A stretch of 41,896 nt of DNA, taken from a virus. The notes under the pieces are model-generated. The model saw only the letters and a list, made by a program, of their open reading frames with translations. It did no database searches and had not been told where the DNA came from. Position numbers and translations under genes: made by a program. Positions 19,001 through 26,948 of this stretch are shown here, in pieces; the first letter of the stretch is position 1; every line of letters begins with the position of its first letter. Location: positions 1 through 41,896 of the IMG/VR virus record IMGVR_UViG_3300027996_000003. One strand, 5' to 3'.

Positions 19001-20977
19001 CAAGATGCCATAGCAATTCCAATCCAGCAAGCCATAGGGAGACAACAGAGGTTATCTTTTGGTGACTCAAGTCATCAAAGGAGATCGCTCGGCATGATGG
19101 GTATCACGGACTCTTGGACGGCAAGCGATGACCAAGTTAATGACTACGCGATGTATGTTGCGTCAACATCAATAGGCCCAAATGGAGTGCCATTCCATGA
19201 AGATATTAAAATAAACATTACCAACAGTGGTGAAGTATCTATATCTTTTGAAAACGCCACAAGGTTCTTTGAGACAAATCAAACACTGGCATCAGCTATA
19301 GCATCTGGAGACACCGGCGCTATGGCTATTCCATTCTTTGGAAATAGAAGAAACGCATTTGATCAGATAATCGTAGAAGGCGGAAGGCATTACAATTATC
19401 TATATGATGAAATAAAGAATGTCATTGGTGGAACTGTAGACCTTTTTGAAGGCAAGACCGGCGAACCTCTTACTCAGTATGAGAGGTCTCTAATTGAGAC
19501 CATATCAATCTCTCGCCTTATATTAAATGAAGACAAGGCGTGGAACCAGCCTGGCGGTATGGACGAAAGCCAGAAGCGCCTAAGAGCTGACGCGGCTGTA
19601 ATGAAGAAAGCAATGGAGTCTGCGATCAGAGAACTTCTTTCTGGAATGGACTTTAAGGTAGCTGTTAAGGCTAACGAAAAAGTTATAATTAATAAAATCA
19701 AAGAGATGATGGACGAGGGAGCTAATGAAATAGGATTCTCTGGTAGCATCAGCTCTATAGCTGAGAGAGTAAGTCAAGCTACCGGATTAGCGCCAGGACT
19801 GCTGACTAACGCACGGCAAGCTATTAAGGCCTTTACGCTATACAGCATGGTTCGAGATGGCAATGTGGAACACTTTATGAGAAAGTCTCACAGCGATGAC
19901 CACGTGACATATATGCCTGTTGAGATTGACGGAGAAGTACAGTTGGCTGAGATCTTAGTTATTGAAGGAAAGCTCTATAAGGTTCCAGTAATTAACTCAA
20001 GAGGTACTGGAACTAAGCTAGAAACCGGAACAAGAGTTGAGGGTAGACAGGAGCTTACTGCTTTAGAGAAGGCCGCACTCCTTAGATCTCCAGCAGCAAA
20101 AGACAAGGTTGCCTTTGAGATAGTCAATACAGTACTATATGATAAGGCTACGATCATAAGCGAAGCGCTTGAATTACTAACGATAGCCAACCCTGCTTTC
20201 CAGCAAGATGTAGAAGTTGTGAGGGCTTACATGACTGGCGAGGATACGGGAGAGCTTAGAGCAACCCCAGGCTTTGAGGTGGTTATGGAGCAGCTCGCAG
20301 AGCACATTGATGCACTAATCGCAGGTAGGGTTCATGGAGTGATTCAAAGCCAGCTCAATATGAATCAAGATATCGATGAAGCATCTATGAATGACAATGC
20401 TAATGATGAATTTATGCCCGCAAGCGCACGCGGAAAGAACCCAATAAACAGGGAAAGTCAAGGCGGAGGCTTTGATAAAAGAGTGCTCGATAGAGTAGAC
20501 CAACAGAAGTCTGATATGCAATATGTCAATGAAAGCCCAGAGCAGCTGGCAATGCAATCAGTTAAGCAATACATAGAAGCAGAGGTCGCGAAATTTGAAA
20601 GCACTTTTGTTGGTAAAAACGAAAAAGAAGCATTTAGACAAAAGATTTCAGCACAAGCTATGGGGCCAAATGGTGTATACAGCCTATACTTGGCAAATGA
20701 AAAAGGCGCTGCGATGCCAGCAACCGAAGAGAGCACAATCAGAAACACAGTGGAGATGGCTGCGGCTGCACTTGCAAAAGGCAAAGGAAGAGAGTCTATA
20801 CAAAAATTAATAAACCTCCTACAGGTTGGGCCGCTACGAAATGACATGGCGGCTGCAATGAAAGTTGTCGCAGACTTCGAGGCTGGATTAATATCGGACA
20901 CAGAAGCAGTTAGTAGAGCATCGGAAATGAATTACAACGAACACGATGATGGTGGAATAAGTATCCTTTGTAAATAG
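16067..20977 (+). CDS. Giant internal virion/ejection protein (1,636 aa)
   Basis: The largest gene, about 12% of the genome. ATG 16067 overlaps the previous stop (TAATG) and follows GAGGGA by 8 bases; an ATG at 16058 is less well placed. The product is mostly charged and helical with no signal peptide and no clear transmembrane helix. The C-terminal third has alternating acidic and basic helices and a cluster of glycine/proline linkers. Giant proteins in this place (T7 gp16, N4 virion proteins) are packaged in the capsid and ejected. No transglycosylase, polymerase or protease motif could be identified by eye. It might instead be a mosaic of the 'large polyvalent protein' type. Confidence 0.6.
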   Translation: MSSCTDQNKIVALATKLAHDAADDNDVPPFQRAALIDGFRNAYIAEYDQLIGIGESHENASAEASAQALKRSGILESEAITEAHSPKRYKDEPFRIDLDKLTKEESSEILISRVKAHELDPDVIARSNQLSDLILKAGANIVSIDSSDWDAWKTEDYLKALAVLKLTVGKLTGITVLTNGDNAIGADMTLMGIKSVSFTGPKLSNESAYHPLLEKSRVSGSVAGTANRVTVDESSAVGVDEEVFRSSDVSVMFMPSYIKQVALNYRLQEERLRETRVSKRAYARIAAASEAALTIAAFRADFGGDYSGLSPAQRDIYNRALRTQAYYFDITPEVLSSVEAKKQYIASYVAKNIKREKVKIHKSTQAGADSLVRKQKLSQRHGKAVIAIGIGDSANSLNIYNPFSVKDVTQEKIGLLKNRLDALSKEDNPNVGAMRDILRQIDQAEIDSKSLNQLQGKVPTPDETSRELATHEQRGENEPYDPEYLTEDKSEEHADDVAEYIAHISGVAPMTDEEIADKGSAIADNKILWSQDDIATSTELLPEEEIAGFIKGLFDRDRGGLDKRLLDNASLPKKINTDDKFTGLGNGKAIVISAGIAKSRLSEEGVTTIARFVRGIVGGKLRNKVVYRSNTQAMNDLAEAISENSAGAPSLTTSRTAIKKSEAQITDDGRYTKEFLDNVGFGLILSTDNDAGKMAGLLRARGLPYVFVRFEAGESMKIEYIHPNPGIQEAYSKGQRGLARRLAIKEYLGNSSAVDGFIGFFKDMYLPALTEDNVSTHFQVYQHAMIALSYFHDITVKNKDLQDIHIINPYRSTSMPISGDGAQADLLKTLTHNALNNNSVLDQIAFGISEVMDSDLFTENIYTGLYVKDSVRKLIDGVQTDNQIKDASSEDLSVSLMKYIAKAQPAEAMESLKRGIEELSKTKEEVTTNDFIKFILTHSSEARAALFSVLMNKDLSQLVTGDNTKSVDGDVSILRNALQDAIAIPIQQAIGRQQRLSFGDSSHQRRSLGMMGITDSWTASDDQVNDYAMYVASTSIGPNGVPFHEDIKINITNSGEVSISFENATRFFETNQTLASAIASGDTGAMAIPFFGNRRNAFDQIIVEGGRHYNYLYDEIKNVIGGTVDLFEGKTGEPLTQYERSLIETISISRLILNEDKAWNQPGGMDESQKRLRADAAVMKKAMESAIRELLSGMDFKVAVKANEKVIINKIKEMMDEGANEIGFSGSISSIAERVSQATGLAPGLLTNARQAIKAFTLYSMVRDGNVEHFMRKSHSDDHVTYMPVEIDGEVQLAEILVIEGKLYKVPVINSRGTGTKLETGTRVEGRQELTALEKAALLRSPAAKDKVAFEIVNTVLYDKATIISEALELLTIANPAFQQDVEVVRAYMTGEDTGELRATPGFEVVMEQLAEHIDALIAGRVHGVIQSQLNMNQDIDEASMNDNANDEFMPASARGKNPINRESQGGGFDKRVLDRVDQQKSDMQYVNESPEQLAMQSVKQYIEAEVAKFESTFVGKNEKEAFRQKISAQAMGPNGVYSLYLANEKGAAMPATEESTIRNTVEMAAAALAKGKGRESIQKLINLLQVGPLRNDMAAAMKVVADFEAGLISDTEAVSRASEMNYNEHDDGGISILCK

Positions 20978-20987
20978 AAAGGCTGTC

Positions 20988-23258
20988 ATGGCTGCAAAGT
21001 GCAATGTAAAGCAAGAGTCGTCGGGAATGACATGGAATGTTCCTGGGTATATATTTGATAAAATCAAAGCCCTACAGAAACGCCTGCTGACCGGGGTGGA
21101 TCCCAAAACAAAATGGGGAAAGTTTAATAGCGGCAGAAACATCGAGGGCAGTACTCTTGATAAAGCAGCAATCCTATCCATCATGGACGAGGGTGACACG
21201 ACTGCGTCTGTCAGGGTTTTCACTGATGAATCATCTAAACCACAGAACTCCATACTGAATAAGGTATTGCTTGAAGCAATGAAGAATGTCTCTAGAGCTA
21301 CCTACAGGATGACTGGCAGGAATTACTACATAGCCTTACTTGGTGGTGGGAAGTTCGGTAACTTCCTTGAGCGTGGACTCCTGTGGCCTCTGAGACAAAC
21401 ACAGATGGCGATGAAGAAATATCAGACAATGCACACCGAATCGTTTGCTAAAATATTAAGCAAATATGACATAGCTCCAAGAAGCGAAACGGCTAAGAAT
21501 ATGACCGTGATGCTAGAGCACTACATGGTGAACGATCTGACATATCCGGGTGTCAAGGAAAACGGCCCAATGCTTAGCGAGCTGTCGAAGCTTTATGATA
21601 CTCTCCTGGCTGAATACAATATCTATGCAACCAAGAACGGCCTGTCGCCGATAAATACAATGACAATTGGTGGAGCAAAAGGATTGCTACCTATGCCTAC
21701 AGCTGGCTCTACGTTACTTGGGAGCGGTACTGCCGGAAAGAGCACGGCAATCAGAAACAATGAAGGCATCGAGGAAATGATAAGAGCTATTGGTAATAGT
21801 GACTTTGATCAAGAAACAGACCTGCACCTTTACTTTCCACAGCTGATAGATACAATTGGCCAGGGAATATTCTACAACGCAGCGGCAAAGTATTCTGAGA
21901 AAGTTATAGGAGAGCTTGAAACAGAGAACACAAGACGCAGAGAGTCTTCTAAAGAATATGAATCACTTGATGAGGCAATCGGCACACTTCAAAATATGGT
22001 AGATGAAGTTTATGGTGGTAAGCTTAATGAAGTTGATTCTGGAATCAAAGCTCTCGTCGGTGACAATAGCAAAGCAGACAAGGCTCTGGGTGTTACACAG
22101 AAGGTGGCGAGGTCTATGAGGGCTGCGACCTTTGCCTGGAACTGGGCTTGGTCGATCACAAAACAAACAGCTTCCATCATTTATATCCCAACACGCTTTG
22201 GAGCTGCCGCTACTGCGATATCAGCAAGACGGTATCTATTCGATCCAGACTTTAGGAAGAGAGTTCAATCAAGCTATGCGCTGAGCTATAAAACATCTTC
22301 TGGTGGACGAGTTGCAGACATGGGTATGGGATTGCGCAACGAGAGAGACCCACAGTATATGCGAAGAGGCTTTATAGCAGAGAAGCTATTGGCTACTTCC
22401 TGGGGAAGCGGCAAGGTCGCAGCATACGATAAGGCGACAGCGATGGGCTACCTGCTGTCTGACACGATTGAAACTAATCTATCTATCTTGGCAGCGGGTG
22501 CAGCTGAAGCATCATTCGAGAAAGCTGTAGCTAACGGAAGCATAGACACAACAGCAGACATGGATCGCATTAAAGACGAGTGGATTAACAACGCTATTAT
22601 GCGAACTCAGTCTATGTATAACATGGAAGACAGAGTGGGGCTTCTTGGTGGCAGAAACGTACCAGCATTCTTCCCGTTCTTCTCACACACATTTGAGCTT
22701 AATAACTACATAGGCGAGATTATGGGAAACAAGATACCTATTGTCCGAAATGTATTTCTACCCAACGGTCACGTGACTCAATATGACAGCAATTCAAATC
22801 CAGGCAGAATTGTGACAGCCCACAGGGTTGTTACGCTTACAAAGCTATTTGGCTTAATGGCTGTAGCTAATATGTGCATAGCTGGTATGGATGAAGATGA
22901 ACCTTGGGATGCTGCAAACTTTGTTCCTTTCTCTAGCATTCTGTTCTCTGGTAATTCTGGACGCACTGGCGCTATGCCTGTTGATTACACAAAGAGTCTA
23001 TACGGCGGTGTTGATCGATGGATGGAGTTTGGCGACATGAAGGGAATCCGTGACCACATGATGAAGTTTCACATGATGGGCGGAATCCAAGGAAAGAAAA
23101 TGATGGACGGTGTTGAGTCTATCATTAACGGAGAGGTTCGAAGTAGAAAAGGAGATCATTTGTTTAGTATTGATAAAAAAGATTGGCCTGAGACAATTGC
23201 TCGCGGGCCATTCAAGTCACCATCTGCAAGACAGTGGAAAAAGCGAAAGGGCTTTTAA
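20988..23258 (+). CDS. Internal virion/ejection protein (756 aa)
   Basis: 756 residues, third of the large virion genes, 10 bp after the giant gene and preceded by AAAGGC. N terminus Cys-containing and basic. The middle is helical with conserved-looking RAATFAWNWAWSITKQTASI, followed by an amphipathic region. A hydrophobic helix LFGLMAVANMCIAGM lies near 620. The C terminus is basic (SPSARQWKKRKG). The Trp-rich amphipathic segments suggest membrane contact during ejection. No family recognised with certainty. Confidence 0.57.
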   Translation: MAAKCNVKQESSGMTWNVPGYIFDKIKALQKRLLTGVDPKTKWGKFNSGRNIEGSTLDKAAILSIMDEGDTTASVRVFTDESSKPQNSILNKVLLEAMKNVSRATYRMTGRNYYIALLGGGKFGNFLERGLLWPLRQTQMAMKKYQTMHTESFAKILSKYDIAPRSETAKNMTVMLEHYMVNDLTYPGVKENGPMLSELSKLYDTLLAEYNIYATKNGLSPINTMTIGGAKGLLPMPTAGSTLLGSGTAGKSTAIRNNEGIEEMIRAIGNSDFDQETDLHLYFPQLIDTIGQGIFYNAAAKYSEKVIGELETENTRRRESSKEYESLDEAIGTLQNMVDEVYGGKLNEVDSGIKALVGDNSKADKALGVTQKVARSMRAATFAWNWAWSITKQTASIIYIPTRFGAAATAISARRYLFDPDFRKRVQSSYALSYKTSSGGRVADMGMGLRNERDPQYMRRGFIAEKLLATSWGSGKVAAYDKATAMGYLLSDTIETNLSILAAGAAEASFEKAVANGSIDTTADMDRIKDEWINNAIMRTQSMYNMEDRVGLLGGRNVPAFFPFFSHTFELNNYIGEIMGNKIPIVRNVFLPNGHVTQYDSNSNPGRIVTAHRVVTLTKLFGLMAVANMCIAGMDEDEPWDAANFVPFSSILFSGNSGRTGAMPVDYTKSLYGGVDRWMEFGDMKGIRDHMMKFHMMGGIQGKKMMDGVESIINGEVRSRKGDHLFSIDKKDWPETIARGPFKSPSARQWKKRKGF

Positions 23259-23536
23259 TGAGACTGAAGAGACAAATAGACTATGGGCATATTATAATGA
23301 TTCTCACTATAATCGCAGGAGGCTTAAGCTTTATATTTGCAATGGACTCTAGCGTCAAAGTCAATGAAGCAAAGTTCGATTCAAGAATGAAATACAACGA
23401 GACAACCATGTCTAAGATTGCCGACATTGCAGTAGACCATGAACGAAGAATACGAGCAAATGAAGATTTCCGTATAGAGTCTACTGCTAGACATGAAAAT
23501 TCAACATGGAGAGGAAGGGCAGATGAAAAGAAGTAA
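23258..23536 (+). CDS. Single-TM coiled-coil protein (i-spanin- or holin-like)
   Basis: 92 residues. Short basic N terminus MRLKRQIDYGH, one transmembrane helix (about 12-30: IIMILTIIAGGLSFIFAMD), then a charged helix to the end (VNEAKFDSRMKYNETTMSKI and on). An N-terminal anchor plus periplasmic helix is the layout of inner-membrane spanins, and of some pinholin or antiholin partners. The start lies in the previous stop (TAATG). The 3' end overlaps the endolysin start by 14 bp, tying it to the lysis cassette. Confidence 0.55.
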   Translation: MRLKRQIDYGHIIMILTIIAGGLSFIFAMDSSVKVNEAKFDSRMKYNETTMSKIADIAVDHERRIRANEDFRIESTARHENSTWRGRADEKK

Positions 23537-23876
23537 ACATTTTAGTTCACATAGAACGGAGTGCCCGTGTTGTGGATTTGACAACGTAAGAGCAGAGTTG
23601 CTGGTAGGCCTTGAAGAGCTTAGAAAGCTGTCTGGATACCCAATTGACCTGGGGTCTGGCACTAGGTGTCCTACACAAAACAAACTCAAGGACGGTAGCC
23701 CAGGAAGTTATCACATGAAAGGCAAGGCGGCGGATGTCTCATCAAGAAAATACAAGCCTAAAGACCTTGCAAAGCTTGCAGAGCAAGTTGAAGTTTTCTC
23801 AAAAGGTGGTATTGGGATTTACCCAAGCCACATACATGTAGACATTGGCGAAAGGGTAGCACGATGGAATGGTTAA
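23523..23876 (+). CDS. Endolysin, M15-family D-Ala-D-Ala peptidase
   Basis: 117 residues, a normal length for phage M15A/M15_3 peptidases, which cut peptidoglycan stem peptides using Zn2+. Metal ligands are visible: H64 and D71 in SYHMKGKAAD (family SxHxxGxAxD), and H103/H105 in SHIHVDIG. An extra N-terminal Cys cluster TECPCCGFDN is common in this family. There is no signal peptide, so release should depend on a holin. ATG 23523 follows GGAAGGG; an open frame 30 bases further upstream lacks a ribosome site. Overlaps the preceding membrane-protein gene and the following holin-like gene. Confidence 0.88.
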   Translation: MKRSKHFSSHRTECPCCGFDNVRAELLVGLEELRKLSGYPIDLGSGTRCPTQNKLKDGSPGSYHMKGKAADVSSRKYKPKDLAKLAEQVEVFSKGGIGIYPSHIHVDIGERVARWNG

Positions 23877-24049
23877 GAAGCACAAAACTACTGACTACAG
23901 TTCTCGGTATGACCTATATATTTATAGGCAATCTAGTTGGCGCTATTAGCGGAGAGTTTGCCGTTGGTGGACTCGTTGGTATTAGCGGTACGTTTGTGAC
24001 TGGTAAAATCTTCCAGTACAAAAATGGACACAAGGAAGCTGGTGAATAA
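23864..24049 (+). CDS. Holin-like small membrane protein
   Basis: 61 residues. Two hydrophobic helices, about 8-27 (KLLTTVLGMTYIFIGNLVGA) and 33-50 (AVGGLVGISGTFVTGKIF), with a short charged tail KNGHKEAGE. Size, topology and location immediately after the endolysin fit a class II-type holin. Overlaps the endolysin by 13 bp, and the next gene starts in its stop (TAATG). Confidence 0.6.
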   Translation: MEWLRSTKLLTTVLGMTYIFIGNLVGAISGEFAVGGLVGISGTFVTGKIFQYKNGHKEAGE

Positions 24050-25461
24050 TGGAACTTAGTGGAGCGTCGAGATTAGCGGATTTTGACCTTGAGCTTTTGG
24101 CTGACCTGATAATTGGAATTGAGTCAGCGAACGGAGATCCAAATTCCTTGGCCATGAGGTCAAACAATCCAGGAAACCTTGCGTTCAAAGGACAGAAAGG
24201 AGCTTCTCCGGGGGAAGGCCTACATGATATGACTTTTGCAAAGTTTGACAGCCTAGAAGCAGGCAGGGCTGCGCTAGTGAATCAGCTGGATGCGTACGCT
24301 TCTGGACGAAGTGCCCACACTGACTCCACTGCCACACTGCAAGAAGTAATGCACATATATGCGCCTGCGCAACATGGAAATAATGATCCAGTCGCATATG
24401 CGGATTCGCTCGTTAAAGGGTATAACCACTCAAGTCGGCAGCAGGGAGGAGCTATGAACTCAAGTCGGCAGCCGGGAGGAGCTATGAACCAGGGACAGAA
24501 AAATCAGGGAATGCCACAAATAACACTAGAAGATCTGCTTCTTCAAAGTGCGCTAGAGCAAGTGAAGGGACATGACCAACAGCAGCAAACAACGACACCA
24601 TCAAATGCTGTGAATGTTAACACTATGAACCAGGGACAGAAAAATCAAGGATTGCGCATGATGGGTCTGGGTAATCTTATACCTAGCACTATCCCAGGGA
24701 CAGATATGAGCGCACTTCAAACAAAGCATCCATCTCTTGAGGAAATGCTTTTACCAGCTATAAACTCATTGCCGAAACACCTCGTAAAGTCCCTTGGAGG
24801 GTATCAGCCAGGAATGTATCAGACACAAGCCTCATCAGGAGGGAGCACCTCCCAACCTCAGCTACCAGCTATGCCGAAACACCTCCTCAAATCCCTTCCA
24901 GGCTTCCAACCCCTTCCAGGAGGGTGGCAGCTAGGAATGCATCAAGCCTCATTAGGAGGGAACACCTTCCAACCTTCGCCATTTTTGACTCCAGAAGATT
25001 ATCAGGGCGGGAGTACAGTTCCACAGAAATTCTCTAGACCCCAGTCGTATATAACTGGGATTAATGAAGCTGGACCAGGAAGAGTCGTCTCTCCACAAGG
25101 AAGTCAATTAGGAAATCGTGCAGGATTGGCTAATGGTGAAATTAGCGTACTTGATTTGGCTGACCTTAGTGTAGACCCAGGAAACCCAGACCCAACAAGA
25201 TACGCTGCGGGAGGGAAAGCAAGAGATATAGTATCTTCAACCCTTAACAACCAACAGCCTGTAATGCCAGAACCAGCAATGCCTCCAATCTACAAGTCAA
25301 CCGAAATCCCAGAGAAAAGCTTTGATTTAACTGGAGCAACAAGCGCAGACAGAGACAAAGACAAAGACAAAGACAAAGATAGCCTATTCCCGCTAATGAT
25401 GCTCATGATGATGATGGGTGGCGGAGGACAAGGCGGCAGCCAGAGGCCGATATGGATGTAA
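24049..25461 (+). CDS. Muramidase-like protein with long repetitive C-terminal tail
   Basis: 470 residues. Residues ~1-125 resemble phage structural muramidase/transglycosylase modules: IIGIESANGDPNS, RSNNPGNLAFKGQKG, FAKFDSLEAGRAALVNQL, and IYAPAQHGNNDPVAYADSLV (family pattern YAPp...nD...Y). The probable catalytic glutamate is the one in IGIES. The remaining ~340 residues are low-complexity Gln/Pro/Gly/Met linker with duplicated blocks (SSRQxGGAMN twice, NQGQKNQG twice, KHLxKSLxG twice) and a DK repeat near the end (DRDKDKDKDKD), finishing in a Met/Gly tract. Could be a virion-associated cell-wall enzyme or a late lysis factor. Overlaps the next gene by 10 bp. Confidence 0.65.
   Translation: MELSGASRLADFDLELLADLIIGIESANGDPNSLAMRSNNPGNLAFKGQKGASPGEGLHDMTFAKFDSLEAGRAALVNQLDAYASGRSAHTDSTATLQEVMHIYAPAQHGNNDPVAYADSLVKGYNHSSRQQGGAMNSSRQPGGAMNQGQKNQGMPQITLEDLLLQSALEQVKGHDQQQQTTTPSNAVNVNTMNQGQKNQGLRMMGLGNLIPSTIPGTDMSALQTKHPSLEEMLLPAINSLPKHLVKSLGGYQPGMYQTQASSGGSTSQPQLPAMPKHLLKSLPGFQPLPGGWQLGMHQASLGGNTFQPSPFLTPEDYQGGSTVPQKFSRPQSYITGINEAGPGRVVSPQGSQLGNRAGLANGEISVLDLADLSVDPGNPDPTRYAAGGKARDIVSSTLNNQQPVMPEPAMPPIYKSTEIPEKSFDLTGATSADRDKDKDKDKDSLFPLMMLMMMMGGGGQGGSQRPIWM
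24428..24487 (+). repeat. 30-bp tandem repeat with internal SD-ATG
   Basis: Two copies (24428-24457 and 24458-24487) differing at one base. Each contains GGGAGGAGCTATG, i.e. a strong Shine-Dalgarno followed by an in-frame ATG (24454 and 24484). A related NQGQKNQG-coding block recurs near 24623. Confidence 0.85.
25348..25377 (+). repeat. GACAAA hexanucleotide microsatellite
   Basis: Five hexamer units (the first reads GACAGA) encode an alternating Asp-Lys/Arg run near the C terminus of the muramidase-like protein. Likely length-variable by slippage. Confidence 0.8.
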
Positions 25462-25721
25462 AAAGCTCTATAATTATGGCAGCACTTGGTGCTATGTTCA
25501 CGATACTCTTAGGCTTGTTCATTAAGAAAGATAAGCACGACGCTGAGAGCGACCTCAAAGACAAGAATAAGATTATCGATCTGGAAGAAAAGATTAAGGA
25601 GCGAGATGCTGATAGGGCACTGGAAGATCAAATGGACGACCCTCGCAGTGTGCGTATTAATCGCGCTGCCAAGCTTCTCGCAGATCTACGAGCCGACTAT
25701 CAACGACGTAGAGCCCAGTAG
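25452..25721 (+). CDS. i-spanin-like N-anchored coiled-coil protein
   Basis: 89 residues. One N-terminal transmembrane helix (about 6-24: SIIMAALGAMFTILLGLFI) followed by a strongly charged helical region (KDKHDAESDLKDKNKIIDLE and on) and a basic end. This is the inner-membrane spanin (Rz-like) layout. The next gene begins inside its 3' third in another frame, the classical Rz/Rz1 nesting. Overlaps the muramidase-like gene by 10 bp. No sequence family identified. Confidence 0.6.
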   Translation: MDVKSSIIMAALGAMFTILLGLFIKKDKHDAESDLKDKNKIIDLEEKIKERDADRALEDQMDDPRSVRINRAAKLLADLRADYQRRRAQ

Positions 25722-25959
25722 CGCTTACATAGGCTTAACGTACAACGATCTCCTGGAACTGTCAGAGAGGCTTGCTCACAAGAACGAGCTTACAGAAGGC
25801 AAGCTAGAGGCCTCTGAGAAGAGGTTCGATGTACAGGAGATTTACTACAGAAATCAACTAGAACAAGAGCGGAGACGCACAAAGCAGATAATGCTCTGGT
25901 CTACTGCGTCCCTCGCTCTCGCTGTCGCAAGTGTCTGGGTGGGCGCTAAGATCCAATAG
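25606..25959 (+). CDS. Nested spanin-partner candidate with signal and C-terminal TM
   Basis: 117 residues, overlapping the upstream gene by 116 bp in another frame. N-terminal hydrophobic signal-like segment (WTTLAVCVLIALPSFSQ), a charged helix (SERLAHKNELTEGKLEASEK), then a C-terminal transmembrane helix IMLWSTASLALAVASVWVGA. The nested position suits an o-spanin. However, no canonical lipobox precedes the only early cysteine (LAVC, inside the hydrophobic core), and the C-terminal helix is more like a unimolecular spanin. Start ATG 25606 could be replaced by a later GTG. Last rightward gene; its stop is 15 bp from the convergent block. Confidence 0.55.
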   Translation: MLIGHWKIKWTTLAVCVLIALPSFSQIYEPTINDVEPSSAYIGLTYNDLLELSERLAHKNELTEGKLEASEKRFDVQEIYYRNQLEQERRRTKQIMLWSTASLALAVASVWVGAKIQ

Positions 25960-25981
25960 GCGTCTTCTTGCTCCTTATTGG
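25953..25981. terminator. Possible bidirectional terminator at convergent ends
   Basis: Inverted repeat CCAATA...TATTGG (6 bp, 17-base loop) spanning the stop codons of the two convergent operons, with TTT on the right. The stem is weak, so this is only a candidate. Confidence 0.25.
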
Positions 25982-26310
25982 TTTACAACTCTGTGTATGA
26001 TTCCGCATCCACCTGGCTCGCCTAAGTCAATAAGTGGCTCACTCTCAGTTGACCACACGCCAGCCCTGCCAAACTCGTCAACACCACGAACTCTGATAAG
26101 CGATAGTCCTACTGGCATGTCCTGGGTTAGTGTTGGGTTTATGACTGTGCCAAACGGTTCCCAGTCTCCGCTATTCACTCTTAGCTGAACATCATAGTAG
26201 GCTACTGGTGTGCCTGTCGTTGGTGCTGTCCATGTGTAGGTTACTTCCAAAGCATAGGATGGGCCTACTGTCATCATCATTAAGATGATAGCTGTGATTA
26301 GATTCTTCAT
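25975..26310 (-). CDS. Secreted small Fn3-like protein
   Basis: 111 residues. Clear Sec signal peptide: MKNLITAIILMMMTVGPSYA, likely cleaved after A20. The mature part is a single beta-sandwich resembling fibronectin type III (VTYTWTAPTTGTPVAYYDVQ, then a GLSLIRVRGVDEFGRAGVWS core, the usual 'y.vrv.a.d..G..s.ws'). ATG 26310 follows AAGGAG and overlaps the previous stop (ATGA). It is the last gene of the leftward block. An envelope-acting role such as altering the host surface is inference. No catalytic motif. Confidence 0.78.
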   Translation of the reverse strand: MKNLITAIILMMMTVGPSYALEVTYTWTAPTTGTPVAYYDVQLRVNSGDWEPFGTVINPTLTQDMPVGLSLIRVRGVDEFGRAGVWSTESEPLIDLGEPGGCGIIHRVVNQ

Positions 26311-26540
26311 TTAGTCTCCTTACATGATTCTACAATTCCACGAGCCATATCCAATTTCTTAGCCTCACGCTCTTCTTCGGCTATGGCATTCCACCTCTCT
26401 CTTTCATCGAATTCATCAGAGTCCATTACATCGCAGTATTTACCGCACGAATAGCACTCTATGATATTCTCTGAAGTGTTCTCAAAGACACTAAACTCCG
26501 TGCTCCCACAGCAGTCAGTGACATAGTGTGTATAATCCAT
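26307..26540 (-). CDS. Small Cys-rich zinc-binding-type protein
   Basis: 77 residues. Cysteine pairs TDCCGSTEF and IIECYSCGKYCDVMD form a probable zinc ribbon, with conserved spacing C(C)...CxxCxxxC. The C-terminal half is an acidic/basic helix (DERERWNAIAEEEREAKKLD). A WNAIAEEE-type helix following a Cys4 knuckle is common in phage 'Lar-like' restriction-alleviation peptides; that similarity is weak and only suggestive. ATG 26540 follows AAAGGA. Confidence 0.7.
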   Translation of the reverse strand: MDYTHYVTDCCGSTEFSVFENTSENIIECYSCGKYCDVMDSDEFDERERWNAIAEEEREAKKLDMARGIVESCKETK

Positions 26541-26552
26541 TATTAATCCTTT

Positions 26553-26948
26553 CTAGCAATAGTAAGCGTCGAAATGACACTTACCTTTTTTAACGATACA
26601 GTCTCTTATCTCAATGCCTAACGACAGAGAAGCCAGCTTCGTCTTAGACTCGTCATCAAGGACTAGATCTATTACGTCGTTTATCATCTCGATTGCTGTG
26701 TCAGTGTCTTTGTTTGTAAGCGCATCCGCTACCTTCTTTTTGTCTTCTTCAGTCAAGCAGTCTTCATTCATAAGGTATTGCGTTATCTCATGAATTCTTT
26801 TTGCTACACTATCGAGATGCTCCTTTCTGAACTGATGTTGTGTATACATCGGCTCAACTACCTCTCCACCAAACTGTACCGCATCATCTGAGCCCTGAAA
26901 GCTATAGAAGCATCCATCTATGTCTCCATCATAAGTTCGTCCCATCAT
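26553..26948 (-). CDS. Hypothetical protein
   Basis: 131 residues, acidic and largely helical after residue 40 (HLDSVAKRIHEITQYLMNED, TEEDKKKVADALTNKDTDTA). The N terminus contains a Tyr/Phe/Gly-rich beta-like part, and the end carries Cys and His (DCIVKKGKCHFDAYYC). Starts in the previous stop (TGATG). No family recognised. Confidence 0.68.
   Translation of the reverse strand: MMGRTYDGDIDGCFYSFQGSDDAVQFGGEVVEPMYTQHQFRKEHLDSVAKRIHEITQYLMNEDCLTEEDKKKVADALTNKDTDTAIEMINDVIDLVLDDESKTKLASLSLGIEIRDCIVKKGKCHFDAYYC

Noticed and set aside
5000-25000. Diversity-generating retroelement or reverse transcriptase near the fibre gene
   Set aside because: No YxDD-type reverse transcriptase frame and no template/variable repeat pair seen around the C1q-like tip.
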